Shown: in pieces, positions 50,769 to 59,179 of the stretch
How the letters are laid out: every line of letters begins with the position of its first letter
Numbering within the stretch: position 1 is the stretch's first letter
Assembly (NCBI RefSeq): GCF_021491375.1
Contig: NZ_JAKEVY010000004.1
Span: 248,001-312,000, forward strand
Origin: Flavihumibacter fluminis
GTDB taxonomy: Bacteria > Bacteroidota > Bacteroidia > Chitinophagales > Chitinophagaceae
Direction of reading: 5' to 3'
Length of the DNA: 64,000 bases
The notes under the pieces: generated by a model
What the model was told of the DNA's origin: nothing
Database searches by the model: none
Seen by the model: the letters and a program-made list of their open reading frames with translations, nothing else
Translations under genes and position numbers: made by a program

Positions 50769-52994
50769 TTATTCTTCCTCTTCCACCCCTCTGTAGGCTT
50801 TGATAAAGATCGCACCCAGGTTTTTATAGGGTGGGATATAATCATCAAAGCGCTCTTTTGCCTCCCCTGTAAAAAGCTTGCCAAGCTCCGTCCACATGGG
50901 CATCCATTCAATAGCAGCGCCATTTCTAAGGGAAGTATTAATAGAATTCAATATAGGTTCATTCACCGCGCGGGCACCTATCTGCTTGGAGGAAATGATA
51001 TGGGCATCCGGACTAATCGTCAAGACGTCATTCAGGTTATTGTAACCACCACAGGACCCCAGCACTACAATGCGCGCACTAGGAGTAATTTGACCAAGTG
51101 AAGACTTCACATGATAACTATGTCCGCGATGGATATACACTGTTGGATACAACTGATTCTGATCCAGGTATTCCTGCAATTTGGCCTGGGCTTTGGCATC
51201 CGGATCATCCAATCCGTATAGCGGCTTGTTCGCAAAAATCCATACCGGCTTTCCTTTGGTGGATTTGATGGTAACAAAATCCTTGTTTTCGGTAACCGCC
51301 CATTCGGGTTTTCCCTTGAACAGGGTCATGAAATTCGCGAAGGAAACCTGGCCATCCTTATCGTCATCGCCGTAGAAAAAGACCTGCTGAATAACCCGAC
51401 CGGCTGAGTCTGCAAGACGTTCAAACGGTACGGTATATACCGGAGGTATGCCCAAAGCTTTTGATAAATCGACTTTCGAAGTAGTATCCGCCGATTCAAA
51501 CAACGTTTTTTCAATCTGGTAAATCTTCTGCCCATTTAGATCACCGTTCTGAACATTGCGTTCATAGTTCAAACGGGCTTCTTCCAGCATATTAGCTGCC
51601 AGCACTTTATTCTTTTCAAAGATGCTGGAATAGGCATCTGCCACATCTACCGCATCCTCCACATTATTCAGGCTGGTTGTTTTTTCCAGGCCAAACATGA
51701 AAGATTTCATCAGCACTGTTGCGTTGGAATCCGGCATCAGTTTAAGCAGGGTATCTAATTCATTATATGCCGCAGCCATTTTGATGAACTTCCTGAAATA
51801 GTCAAAATTCATACTCATGAACAAACTATCGGTTGGAGTTCCTTTCAATTTGGTAATGATCCTTTTGAAAACGCCCCGGTAGCTGGAAGTATAAATTTCA
51901 TCTTCCCCCAGCACACAGAGATAATAGAGCTCTTGCGGATTCAAAGACTCCACCACTTTAAACCGAACCGGGTCAGGGGAATTATGCAATCCGTTGATCT
52001 GGCTGATAAAATACTGGCGGGCCTTGTTATCCATGCGTTCAATAAGGGCTTTCCGCTCCATTGGGGTATCTTTCTGCAGCATCCGCTCTGTGTGGTTGAG
52101 GCGTGTTTTCACCATCAGGCGGTAATATTCCAGGTCGTTGTCTTTCACCTTATCAACCTCTTCAAAAGTCATTTTACCACGGTAAATTTCATCAATGAAG
52201 GGAAAGTATAACTGACCACTGCGACTGGAAGCCATTTCCGCAATCACTTTCACCACTGGATCAGGGTGAATGCGGATATACCGGGCCAGCGCATCATTCG
52301 AAGCTGCATAATCGTAGACCTTACGCGGATCACGGCGAGCTTCGGCAGCTATCAGGCTATCGCGCTTTGGATAAGCAAAATTGGTTTTCAGGAAAGGCAT
52401 GGTGCGCTCAGGATATAGCTGCAGGTATTTGATCTGCAGGATATCTTTACTGGCTTTTACCCCAATATTCTCCGGATAGGAAAAACAATCCACAATGATT
52501 TTGCCTACCCAATAATGAGATTTGGCAACCACAGGATCAATACCCTTACTTTTTTTATCCAACGACATGGCTTCGCTGAAATGCTCAATCATTTCCGGAG
52601 CCAGTGCAGGCTGGATCTGACGGGCACGGGCACCCGAACCAAAATTCCTGGCAAGGATTTCCAGCCCTTTTAAATATTTAATTTTTTCATTATCCTTCAG
52701 TAGAGAATCCAGCTCAACCGATTTCTGGATAGCATCCAGCTGGTCAACCATCGCATACCGTACACTTGTATTAATGGTCTCATCCTTACTCAGTGGAATA
52801 TAGCCTTTCACATAAGAGCCGGGCTGCTGAAACAGTTTCTTTTGTTCTTTATCGATGTTTTCATGAAAGATCACACGGCTGCGCTCCACCGGATAAGTGG
52901 CAACCGGCATGGCCTGGAAGCCAGATGCCGAGGTCTGTGCGATCGAACCCAGACTGGCTAAAACCAGGCTGGAAAAGGGTATCAGTTTGTTCAT
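50769..52994 (-). CDS. Secreted protein with an EF-hand-like loop and a caspase-like (clan CD-type) C-terminal domain
   Basis: The 741-residue protein starts at ATG 52994 (the frame extends to 53039) and has a signal peptide (cleavage near SIAQ). The first about 500 residues are helical, with repeat-like character and several polar helices. At about residue 570 lies DDDKDGQVSF, an EF-hand-type loop (Asp at 1, 3, 5, Gly 6, Val 8; Asn at position 12). Further on, VYIHRGHSYH and RIVVLGSCGGYN have the spacing and the strand-His/strand-Cys pattern of clan CD cysteine peptidases (caspase, gingipain, clostripain). No family name comes to mind, so peptidase activity is inference. It is divergent from the PhoB-like gene. 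Confidence 0.65.
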   Translation of the reverse strand: MNKLIPFSSLVLASLGSIAQTSASGFQAMPVATYPVERSRVIFHENIDKEQKKLFQQPGSYVKGYIPLSKDETINTSVRYAMVDQLDAIQKSVELDSLLKDNEKIKYLKGLEILARNFGSGARARQIQPALAPEMIEHFSEAMSLDKKSKGIDPVVAKSHYWVGKIIVDCFSYPENIGVKASKDILQIKYLQLYPERTMPFLKTNFAYPKRDSLIAAEARRDPRKVYDYAASNDALARYIRIHPDPVVKVIAEMASSRSGQLYFPFIDEIYRGKMTFEEVDKVKDNDLEYYRLMVKTRLNHTERMLQKDTPMERKALIERMDNKARQYFISQINGLHNSPDPVRFKVVESLNPQELYYLCVLGEDEIYTSSYRGVFKRIITKLKGTPTDSLFMSMNFDYFRKFIKMAAAYNELDTLLKLMPDSNATVLMKSFMFGLEKTTSLNNVEDAVDVADAYSSIFEKNKVLAANMLEEARLNYERNVQNGDLNGQKIYQIEKTLFESADTTSKVDLSKALGIPPVYTVPFERLADSAGRVIQQVFFYGDDDKDGQVSFANFMTLFKGKPEWAVTENKDFVTIKSTKGKPVWIFANKPLYGLDDPDAKAQAKLQEYLDQNQLYPTVYIHRGHSYHVKSSLGQITPSARIVVLGSCGGYNNLNDVLTISPDAHIISSKQIGARAVNEPILNSINTSLRNGAAIEWMPMWTELGKLFTGEAKERFDDYIPPYKNLGAIFIKAYRGVEEEE

Positions 52995-53092
52995 AGATAG
53001 GAGCCTTGGATTCAAATTTACACAATGCAACACCTGCATAACGTTTCAGTAACACTAAAATTGCCCTTAACAATTTCATAATCGGCTGAAAA

Positions 53093-53122
53093 TTGGCTGC
53101 TTATCAGGCAGCATTAACTTTG
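53093..53122 (+). promoter_or_regulatory. Predicted promoter of the two-component operon
   Basis: TTG at 53093-53095 and TAACTTTG at 53115-53122 (perfect TAnnTTTG), with 19 bp between them, lie 16 bp before the ATG at 53139. Two 11-bp-spaced motifs (CATAAC, AGTAAC) lie at 53037-53053, a possible weak autoregulatory site. Confidence 0.6.
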
Positions 53123-53138
53123 CGTAAACAAATTATTA

Positions 53139-53825
53139 ATGGATAACAGGGATAAAAAGATTCTCATCGCCGATGACGAACCGGATATTTTAGAAATCAT
53201 CCAGTACAATCTGCAGGCGGAAGGATACACCGTTTACACTGCCAAAGACGGTGATGAAGCCCTGATGAGAGCCAAACAGATCAAACCCGACCTGATTATT
53301 CTGGACATCATGATGCCCAAAAAGAATGGGGTGGAAGTTTGTGAGTTACTTAGATCCCAACCGGCCTACAAGGATACCCTTATCATTTTTCTTACAGCGC
53401 TGAGTGATGAATCCTCCCAGTTGAAAGGGCTCGACACGGGTGCAGATGATTATATAAACAAGCCCATTAGCCCGAAATTACTAACCAGCCGGGTGAATGC
53501 CCTTTTCCGCCGGGTTACCAAAAAAGAGGAAGCCGGAACCGGTGTGCTGATGATGGACAATCTGGTGATCGATCCCGTTAAGTTCGTGGTAATGGTGGAC
53601 GACAAGGAGATAACCCTCGCCAAAAAAGAATTTGAGTTATTATATTTACTCGCTTCCCGTCCGGGTCGGGTATTCCTTCGGAACGAAATCCTGAACCAGG
53701 TTTGGGGCAATGAAGTGATCGTAGGAGACCGCACCATTGATGTGCATATTCGTAAAATCCGGCAAAAACTGGGATTAGATTGTATTACCACCGTGAAAGG
53801 GGTTGGATACAAGTTTGATTTATGA
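53139..53825 (+). CDS. PhoB/OmpR-family response regulator
   Basis: The 228-residue protein has a receiver domain (acidic pocket in IADDEPD, phosphoacceptor Asp in LIILDIMMP, conserved Thr in FLTAL and Lys in YINKPIS) and a C-terminal winged-helix OmpR/PhoB domain (about 130-228, with RTIDVHIRKIRQKLG and VKGVGYKFDL). The stop overlaps the kinase start as ATGA. Within Bacteroidota this pair resembles PhoB/PhoR, and it is a plausible activator of the 11-bp repeat promoters in this window, since OmpR/PhoB proteins bind direct repeats with an 11-bp period. Confidence 0.9.
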   Translation: MDNRDKKILIADDEPDILEIIQYNLQAEGYTVYTAKDGDEALMRAKQIKPDLIILDIMMPKKNGVEVCELLRSQPAYKDTLIIFLTALSDESSQLKGLDTGADDYINKPISPKLLTSRVNALFRRVTKKEEAGTGVLMMDNLVIDPVKFVVMVDDKEITLAKKEFELLYLLASRPGRVFLRNEILNQVWGNEVIVGDRTIDVHIRKIRQKLGLDCITTVKGVGYKFDL

Positions 53826-54877
53826 TCCAATTCAAAAATTTATCACCAAGGCAGGTGAGTGCTGTGCTGGCATTTGCCATTTCGGCATTAGTGGGGCTCG
53901 CTAATTTCATCCTGGTGGACGACTGGCTGATCGCGCTTGCCTCCTTTGCAGTTTTATTTCTGGTTGCCTACCTGCTCATTTTTTATTTTTTGCAGCAATT
54001 CATCTATCGCCGGATCAAGCTTATTTATAAGTTCATTTACCAGACCAAGGCAACCAAAAGGGAGGAGTTTTATAACAAATACATTATACCTCAGAAAAGT
54101 ATTGATGAGGTTAAGGAAGACGTGGAGAAATGGGCGGTACAGCGGCAGGGAGAGATCGAGGTATTACGTAAGAATGAGGCATTTCGAAAGGAGTTTCTAC
54201 AGAACCTGGCACATGAATTCAAGACTCCGATTTTTGCTATACAGGGATATATCGATACACTTCTAGGGGGCGCGATGGAAAACCCGGATGTTCGTAAACG
54301 TTTTCTGGAAAATACCAGCCGAAATGTTGATCGCCTGGTAAACCTCATGAATGACCTGGATGAAATATCACGTTTAGAAAGCGGAGAGCAGGTATTGTAC
54401 AAACAGTATTTTGTGGTGCAGGAACTGATCCGCGAAGTTATTGAATCACTCTCCATTAAACTAAGTCAAAAGGAAATTACAGCTTCTATTAAAAAAGGGT
54501 GTGAGGCGCCTGTTTATGTTTTTGCAGACAAGGAGCGGATCCGTCAGGTTATGATTAACCTGATATCCAATGCCACCAAGTACGGCAAGCCTGGCGGCAG
54601 TATAGTTATCAGTGTGTACAATACAGATGAGTTTAAAGTATTGGTGGAGGTAAGCGATGACGGAATTGGAATCGAAGAAGCACATTTGCCGCGCATTTTT
54701 GAACGGTTTTACCGTACTGATAAAGCTCGTAGTCGCGATAAAGGCGGCACAGGTCTGGGCCTTGCTATCTGTAAACATATTATTGAAGCTCATGGCGAAT
54801 CCATGCACGTACGAAGCAAACCGGACGTTGGAACCACCATTGGATTCACACTTTCGTCTACAAGAGGAGAAGGATAG
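53822..54877 (+). CDS. PhoR-like sensor histidine kinase
   Basis: The 351-residue membrane kinase has two N-terminal helices (about 14-31 and 36-57), no large periplasmic sensor, then a linker and the catalytic core. The H-box is LAHEFKTP with the phosphorylated His, the N-box NLISNATKYGK, G1 DDGIGI and G2 GGTGLGLAI. The short sensor is typical of PhoR proteins that sense phosphate through PstSCAB/PhoU rather than directly. It is translationally coupled to the response regulator by a 4-bp overlap. Confidence 0.9.
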   Translation: MIQFKNLSPRQVSAVLAFAISALVGLANFILVDDWLIALASFAVLFLVAYLLIFYFLQQFIYRRIKLIYKFIYQTKATKREEFYNKYIIPQKSIDEVKEDVEKWAVQRQGEIEVLRKNEAFRKEFLQNLAHEFKTPIFAIQGYIDTLLGGAMENPDVRKRFLENTSRNVDRLVNLMNDLDEISRLESGEQVLYKQYFVVQELIREVIESLSIKLSQKEITASIKKGCEAPVYVFADKERIRQVMINLISNATKYGKPGGSIVISVYNTDEFKVLVEVSDDGIGIEEAHLPRIFERFYRTDKARSRDKGGTGLGLAICKHIIEAHGESMHVRSKPDVGTTIGFTLSSTRGEG

Positions 54878-54880
54878 GAA

Positions 54881-54912
54881 ATAAAACTGCCCTACGCGGT
54901 AGCGTAAGGCAG
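54881..54912 (-). terminator. Intrinsic terminator of the 54932-55768 gene
   Basis: Arms at 54887-54897 and 54902-54912 form a 10-bp stem with one mismatch and loop GGTA. On the minus strand TTTTATTT follows, and the stop codon of the EEP gene lies about 20 bp upstream. It lies between convergent genes, so it may partly serve the kinase transcript too. Confidence 0.7.
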
Positions 54913-54931
54913 CATAGAAAAACGGTGGAAA

Positions 54932-55768
54932 TCAATAACTGAGTTCTGCTAATACCGGGTAGTGATCAGATGGAAATTTCCCATGATAGGTATCTGTCAG
55001 GACACCATAACGGATCACTTTAAATGGCTTGCTGATGAAGATATGATCAATAATATCTTTTGATTTGGGGAAAGGACGGAAGCTGTTAAAGCTTCCATTG
55101 TTTACATAGGGGTCTTTAGCCAGGGTATAGGTATCTTTCAGATTCGAACTGTTTTGAATCTGTAAATACCAGTCAGATTGATGATTTCCGTTAAAATCGC
55201 CCATCAAAACGACCGGATTTTTTCCGGCAATAGCCTGGATTTTCTTTAAGATCAGTTTGCTGCTTTCAGTTCTTGCAACTACTCCCTGGTGATCATAGTG
55301 GACATTAAACACATAAAATATTTTCTTCGCTTTTTTATCTTCCAATTTAAGCCAGGTACAGATCCGATTGTGTTTGGCATCCCAACCCCAGCCGGGTGCA
55401 TCCGGTTTTTCAGATAACCAGAAGTCACCACTGTCTTTTACCAGAAAACGATCTTTTTTGTAAAAAATAGCAGAGTGCTCGCCCTTTGTTTTGGCATCAT
55501 CCCGACCTAGTCCATAAAACGCGTAACCAGGAAGAGCGTTTTGCAAATCATCCAACTGGTGGCGTAAGCCTTCCTGTGTACCAACAATGTCAAACTGGTG
55601 AAAGCGAATAAGGGCTGCACAAACAGGAGCCCTGTCGACCCAAAGATTACCCGTATCATTCTGATTAGCATAACGGATATTAAAGCTGCCTGTAACCAGA
55701 TTTTGCGCCTGCACCAGGAAACCTGCTAACAGCATACAGAGCAAAACCACTAATCTTGTTTTTTTCAT
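54932..55768 (-). CDS. Secreted endonuclease/exonuclease/phosphatase-family hydrolase
   Basis: The 278-residue protein has a signal peptide (cleavage near FLVQAQ). EEP motifs are complete: SFNIRY with Asn, GTQEG with the metal-binding Glu, VHYDHQG, MGDFNG with Asp and Asn, and PSDHYPV with the final Asp-His pair. Such proteins hydrolyse phosphodiesters or sugar/lipid phosphates outside the cytoplasm. Position next to the PhoB/PhoR-like pair suggests a role in phosphate scavenging, but no 11-bp repeat is seen upstream. Confidence 0.88.
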   Translation of the reverse strand: MKKTRLVVLLCMLLAGFLVQAQNLVTGSFNIRYANQNDTGNLWVDRAPVCAALIRFHQFDIVGTQEGLRHQLDDLQNALPGYAFYGLGRDDAKTKGEHSAIFYKKDRFLVKDSGDFWLSEKPDAPGWGWDAKHNRICTWLKLEDKKAKKIFYVFNVHYDHQGVVARTESSKLILKKIQAIAGKNPVVLMGDFNGNHQSDWYLQIQNSSNLKDTYTLAKDPYVNNGSFNSFRPFPKSKDIIDHIFISKPFKVIRYGVLTDTYHGKFPSDHYPVLAELSY

Positions 55769-55878
55769 GTTGTTCTGTTTATTGCCTGCTAAAGTTATTT
55801 TGTATTTGATGGTTTTCAGCAGGAATCCAGTTGATTTCGGAAATTGAAGTTAGAGGATTATTTTTTGATGATTGATAC

Positions 55879-57144
55879 TCAGAATGGTGGAGCCAGTTCC
55901 CTCTTCTTGAATTTATTTCTGAAATAAAACATGGAAGCAGCAGTTGCTATCAATCCAATAATTCCTGATACAAGAACCAGTTCCTGGTAAAAATTCAACC
56001 AGGACAATTGAATATTAAATACTGATTTACTCAGCAAAACAGTAACACTTCCCAGGTAACCAAACGAATCTGCCAGGTAAATCAGGAATCCAACGTTGCC
56101 GGTTATGCGGAAACTGGCAATCAACCGGTCAAATAAAATACTGTTGAACGGAATATATACAAGATACAGACCTAACCCAACTCCCAACATCCAGTAAAAA
56201 GTGGATGCAGTCTGCTGCCTGTAGGCAATGGTGATCAGCAGGCTAAGTAAAAAACCGATTCCCATAATCCAATGAGTCAGCATCAGGGCTTTGAAGTTCT
56301 GCTTTATCAGTACCATGGAAGCAATAAGTACCAACAATACAACAGTAATAATCGTTTCGGTTTGAGCAAAAACGCTTAGGTTAAATTGATCCCCTGAATC
56401 ACGCCACATATCTGCCATAAAGCTGTCGCGCACCTCTCTGAGAATGGTCACCAATGAATAAACCAGCACCAGCAAAAACAAACCAGGGCCATAGGTTTTA
56501 ACCAGTTCCATACGCTGACTACCGGTCATGGGCAAGCGCACCGTACGATGCCGGATATCGTCCTCGGATGGAGGTGGAATTTTTTCCATCAGTACCACAA
56601 AAAAAACCAGTGGCAGGGCAAAAATGGCACCGGTGGCAAAAGGCATCCAGTATTCCGAAACGCCGAGCTGTTCCATCACAAAGGAAGCAACGGACTTGGC
56701 GAGTCCCGATCCGAAAATAAAACTCACTGCGAGCGCTGCACTGATAAAATCGGTCATACGCCGGCCTTCAACATAGGAGAACACTACCCCCCAAAGCATC
56801 CCCAGTGGAAATCCGCTAAAAAAAAGACAGGGCCAGTTATAAGGGGCGGGTATCAGTCCGAATGCGAGCCAGGAAAGCCAGGCAACACCGGCGAGGATCA
56901 GAATCAGTCTGCCCCTTCCCATTCTTTTCATGGAAGCGATGAACTTGATACCATAAAATTTACTGGCCATATAACCGGCAACCTGGGTGATGACCAGGAC
57001 AATTTTATAATCGAGTCCGGCCAGGTTAAACCCTTCAAAAGCTGCCACATTAAATGCCTTACGAAAGGCAAACAGGCTGGAATAGAGGCAAAACGCAATC
57101 AGTGCCGCATAAAAAGCGCTTAACCAGTCTTTTTTGGTGAACAT
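55879..57144 (-). CDS. DUF5690 family membrane protein (MFS-like)
   Basis: The protein has 421 residues from ATG 57144, about 12 transmembrane helices and the MFS-like fold. The N-terminal YSSLFAFRKAFNVAAFEG (core FAFRKAFNVAAFEG) and GYMASKFYGIK are the conserved blocks of DUF5690, a family widespread in Bacteroidota and distantly like major facilitators. The transported compound is unknown. It is transcribed alone; a terminator of the upstream gene lies 12 bp before its start codon. Confidence 0.8.
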   Translation of the reverse strand: MFTKKDWLSAFYAALIAFCLYSSLFAFRKAFNVAAFEGFNLAGLDYKIVLVITQVAGYMASKFYGIKFIASMKRMGRGRLILILAGVAWLSWLAFGLIPAPYNWPCLFFSGFPLGMLWGVVFSYVEGRRMTDFISAALAVSFIFGSGLAKSVASFVMEQLGVSEYWMPFATGAIFALPLVFFVVLMEKIPPPSEDDIRHRTVRLPMTGSQRMELVKTYGPGLFLLVLVYSLVTILREVRDSFMADMWRDSGDQFNLSVFAQTETIITVVLLVLIASMVLIKQNFKALMLTHWIMGIGFLLSLLITIAYRQQTASTFYWMLGVGLGLYLVYIPFNSILFDRLIASFRITGNVGFLIYLADSFGYLGSVTVLLSKSVFNIQLSWLNFYQELVLVSGIIGLIATAASMFYFRNKFKKRELAPPF

Positions 57145-57155
57145 CACTCAATATA

Positions 57156-57185
57156 CAAAACCCGGACTATAGAAATAGTCCGGGT
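57156..57185 (-). terminator. Intrinsic terminator of the 57298-57717 gene
   Basis: An 11-bp perfect stem (57160-57170 and 57175-57185, loop AGAA) is followed on the minus strand by TTTTG. It is about 110 bp after the stop codon of the lipoprotein gene and just before the DUF5690 gene. The spacer 57186-57297 holds nothing else that I can name. Confidence 0.75.
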
Positions 57186-57297
57186 CTAAACTGCATGAGA
57201 AAATCTTGCTGCTATTGAAAACACAACAACTGAGACACAAATCTCAGCATCTCTTATTACCGAATTATGAATGAGAGGTTAAGTAAACATCAGCTAA

Positions 57298-57717
57298 CTA
57301 AGGCGCAATCGCTTCTTTCTTCCAGGTCTGCAATTGTTGACGGTTTGAAGCCGACATGGGAAAATGATAAAGCCGCGCATTTTTAATGTACCTGAAATGA
57401 GGAACCTGGCAATCCAGGTTAAAATAAACGGTATTGTAAATTGCTCCATCAATAAAGCAATAGATTTTACCCTGCCGGGTGCAGGATACTGGCGCAATGG
57501 TATCATAACGCAGATCGTTGATCAAAGCTTTTATTTTTGAAGGATCCGAATTAACCAGGTAGGTAAAAAAACGATCTTCATCTTCCTTATCATAGAAAAG
57601 CACCTGAATGCTGTCAACCGCAGCCATTTGTGGAAACAGGCTGTCTCCTATTGCATTTTTCTTTTCGGTACAGGAAAGAAATGTGATCAGAAGTCCGAAA
57701 AACAGGCAGTATTTCAT
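57298..57717 (-). CDS. Small lipoprotein of unknown function
   Basis: The 139-residue protein has a signal with lipobox TFLSC (Cys at 16), so it is predicted to be a lipoprotein. The mature part has several Cys and Tyr (APVSCTRQGKIYCFIDG) and looks like a small alpha/beta domain. No family is recognised. The -7 element TATTTTTG is 5 bp before the ATG, so the mRNA would have virtually no leader. Confidence 0.6.
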   Translation of the reverse strand: MKYCLFFGLLITFLSCTEKKNAIGDSLFPQMAAVDSIQVLFYDKEDEDRFFTYLVNSDPSKIKALINDLRYDTIAPVSCTRQGKIYCFIDGAIYNTVYFNLDCQVPHFRYIKNARLYHFPMSASNRQQLQTWKKEAIAP

Positions 57718-57722
57718 ATATC

Positions 57723-57730
57723 CAAAAATA
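57723..57730 (-). promoter_or_regulatory. Predicted -7 element of the small lipoprotein gene
   Basis: The minus strand reads TATTTTTG, perfect TAnnTTTG, 5 bp before ATG 57717. It directly follows the terminator hairpin of the upstream gene, so the U-rich terminator end and the promoter share bases. Confidence 0.5.
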
Positions 57731-57762
57731 AATTGCCGCTTTGCAATTTCTCACAAAGCGGC
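57731..57762 (-). terminator. Intrinsic terminator of the TonB receptor/lipoprotein operon
   Basis: GCCGCTTTG (57735-57743) and CAAAGCGGC (57754-57762) form a perfect 9-bp stem with a 10-base loop. On the minus strand AATTTATTTTT follows. It is 19 bp after the stop codon of the 57782-59140 gene. Confidence 0.8.
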
Positions 57763-57781
57763 AAAAAGAGTTTAGGAATTA

Positions 57782-59140
57782 TTAATAAACGTTCGCACGC
57801 GGGTTAAAGCTGGACCAGCCTTGCGCCCAGTTGGAAGTTCCGAAAGCACCAATATAGGAAGTGGTGGTGAAGAAGCTGTCCATACCGGTAAAGCTTGCAC
57901 CTGTCAAGGCAGGAGAACCGGCTTTGGGTAGGAAATTAGGAGCTGTTAAATTGAACGGATCATTTAACTGAACTGCTTCACGGGATGCTAATGTTCTGTT
58001 ACCCTCTGATTCTGCTTTTGTCTGAAGAATATCATTTGTAGCAAATACTGTCTTAGCACCATCATCCTGTACATTGTAAGGTCTGGTGTAAACTGCCACA
58101 ATATTATTCTTGAATTCAGATAAGCCATCTTTATAAGCCTGGGCAGTTGCTGCAGATTCCATTGAGAAACCAGCACGGCGATGACCAATCAACAAAGAAT
58201 TGTTCAGTACAAAACGGGTAGCTCTTCTCCAGCGATTGGAAAATCCATGGTTTGAATTAGAACCGGTTGTATCATAAGGTCCGATCAAAGTAAGGTTGGA
58301 AAGGTAAGGGCGGGTAAACGGCTCAGCATTGGAACCTGATCCATCGTTATCACACTCGATCCCATTGGCCTGGTCAGTATCAGCTGGTTTATCACGCAGA
58401 GATACTGCAAATTGAATTTTACCCTGGTAACCAAAATCGAAGTCAAAGTCATCGTCCATGGTACCAAAAGCGATCAGGTTTTTACAGTTTACTGTACCAC
58501 CAAAGAACTCATATGCATCATCTGCACCATAAGAAACCTGTACGTTTTCAATAATTGTACCGGAGCCTACTCCACCCAGCGTTAATCCATTGATCTCGGA
58601 TCCTGGCTCGGCAGCAATACCAGAAAATTCAATACGCACATAACGAAGAGTTCCACTATTATCAGCAGCATTGGTACCACCATAAGGGCGGTTAACACCA
58701 CCTTCGATAATTGGAGCCGGAGACTGCGGGCGGTTAGTTGGTGCATTACCCAACAGGATGATTCCACCCCAATCGCCAGGCGCACGCTCACCTGCAGGAC
58801 GGCCGGAAGTAAATACAATCGGAGCATCAGGACGACCATCAGCAATCAGGCGGGAACCACGCTCAATGATCAGGGCACCTTTATCGCTTACATCACTTTT
58901 AATTATGGTGCCTGGTTCGATAGTCAGCACAGCGCCATTGTTTACATACACATATCCTTTCAGGGTCCAGGTTCCACGAGTCAGGGTTACGCTTTCATCA
59001 ATGGTACCGTTTAAAACACGGGCAGTGGTATCCGTACCGCCACCTGGATTGTTAATTGTATCACCCACTTCTACCTTTATACAGGAAGTAATAGTTACCG
59101 CACTAATCGCGATGAGGGCAAATTGTTTTACCAATTTCAT
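57782..59140 (-). CDS. Lipoprotein partner of the TonB receptor, beta-helix-like
   Basis: The 452-residue protein has a signal ending in a lipobox-like ITSC (Cys at about 20). The mature sequence has repeating short strands (GYVYVNNGAVLTIEPGTIIK, GALIIERGSRLIADGRPDAP; core LTIEPGTIIK) as in right-handed beta-helix surface proteins. It starts 39 bp after the TonB receptor gene and has its own terminator, so the two form an operon. In Bacteroidota such lipoproteins commonly cap or feed the adjacent receptor. Ligand unknown, but the upstream 11-bp repeats suggest phosphate control. Confidence 0.7.
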   Translation of the reverse strand: MKLVKQFALIAISAVTITSCIKVEVGDTINNPGGGTDTTARVLNGTIDESVTLTRGTWTLKGYVYVNNGAVLTIEPGTIIKSDVSDKGALIIERGSRLIADGRPDAPIVFTSGRPAGERAPGDWGGIILLGNAPTNRPQSPAPIIEGGVNRPYGGTNAADNSGTLRYVRIEFSGIAAEPGSEINGLTLGGVGSGTIIENVQVSYGADDAYEFFGGTVNCKNLIAFGTMDDDFDFDFGYQGKIQFAVSLRDKPADTDQANGIECDNDGSGSNAEPFTRPYLSNLTLIGPYDTTGSNSNHGFSNRWRRATRFVLNNSLLIGHRRAGFSMESAATAQAYKDGLSEFKNNIVAVYTRPYNVQDDGAKTVFATNDILQTKAESEGNRTLASREAVQLNDPFNLTAPNFLPKAGSPALTGASFTGMDSFFTTTSYIGAFGTSNWAQGWSSFNPRANVY

Positions 59141-59179
59141 TTTATACAGTTTAAAAAGTTGAGTAGTGTTTATAGTTGT

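Noticed and set aside
53037-53058. Confident Pho-type operator before the two-component genes
   Set aside because: Only two degenerate units are in phase and they lie about 40 bp upstream of the -33 element; kept only as a weak suggestion.
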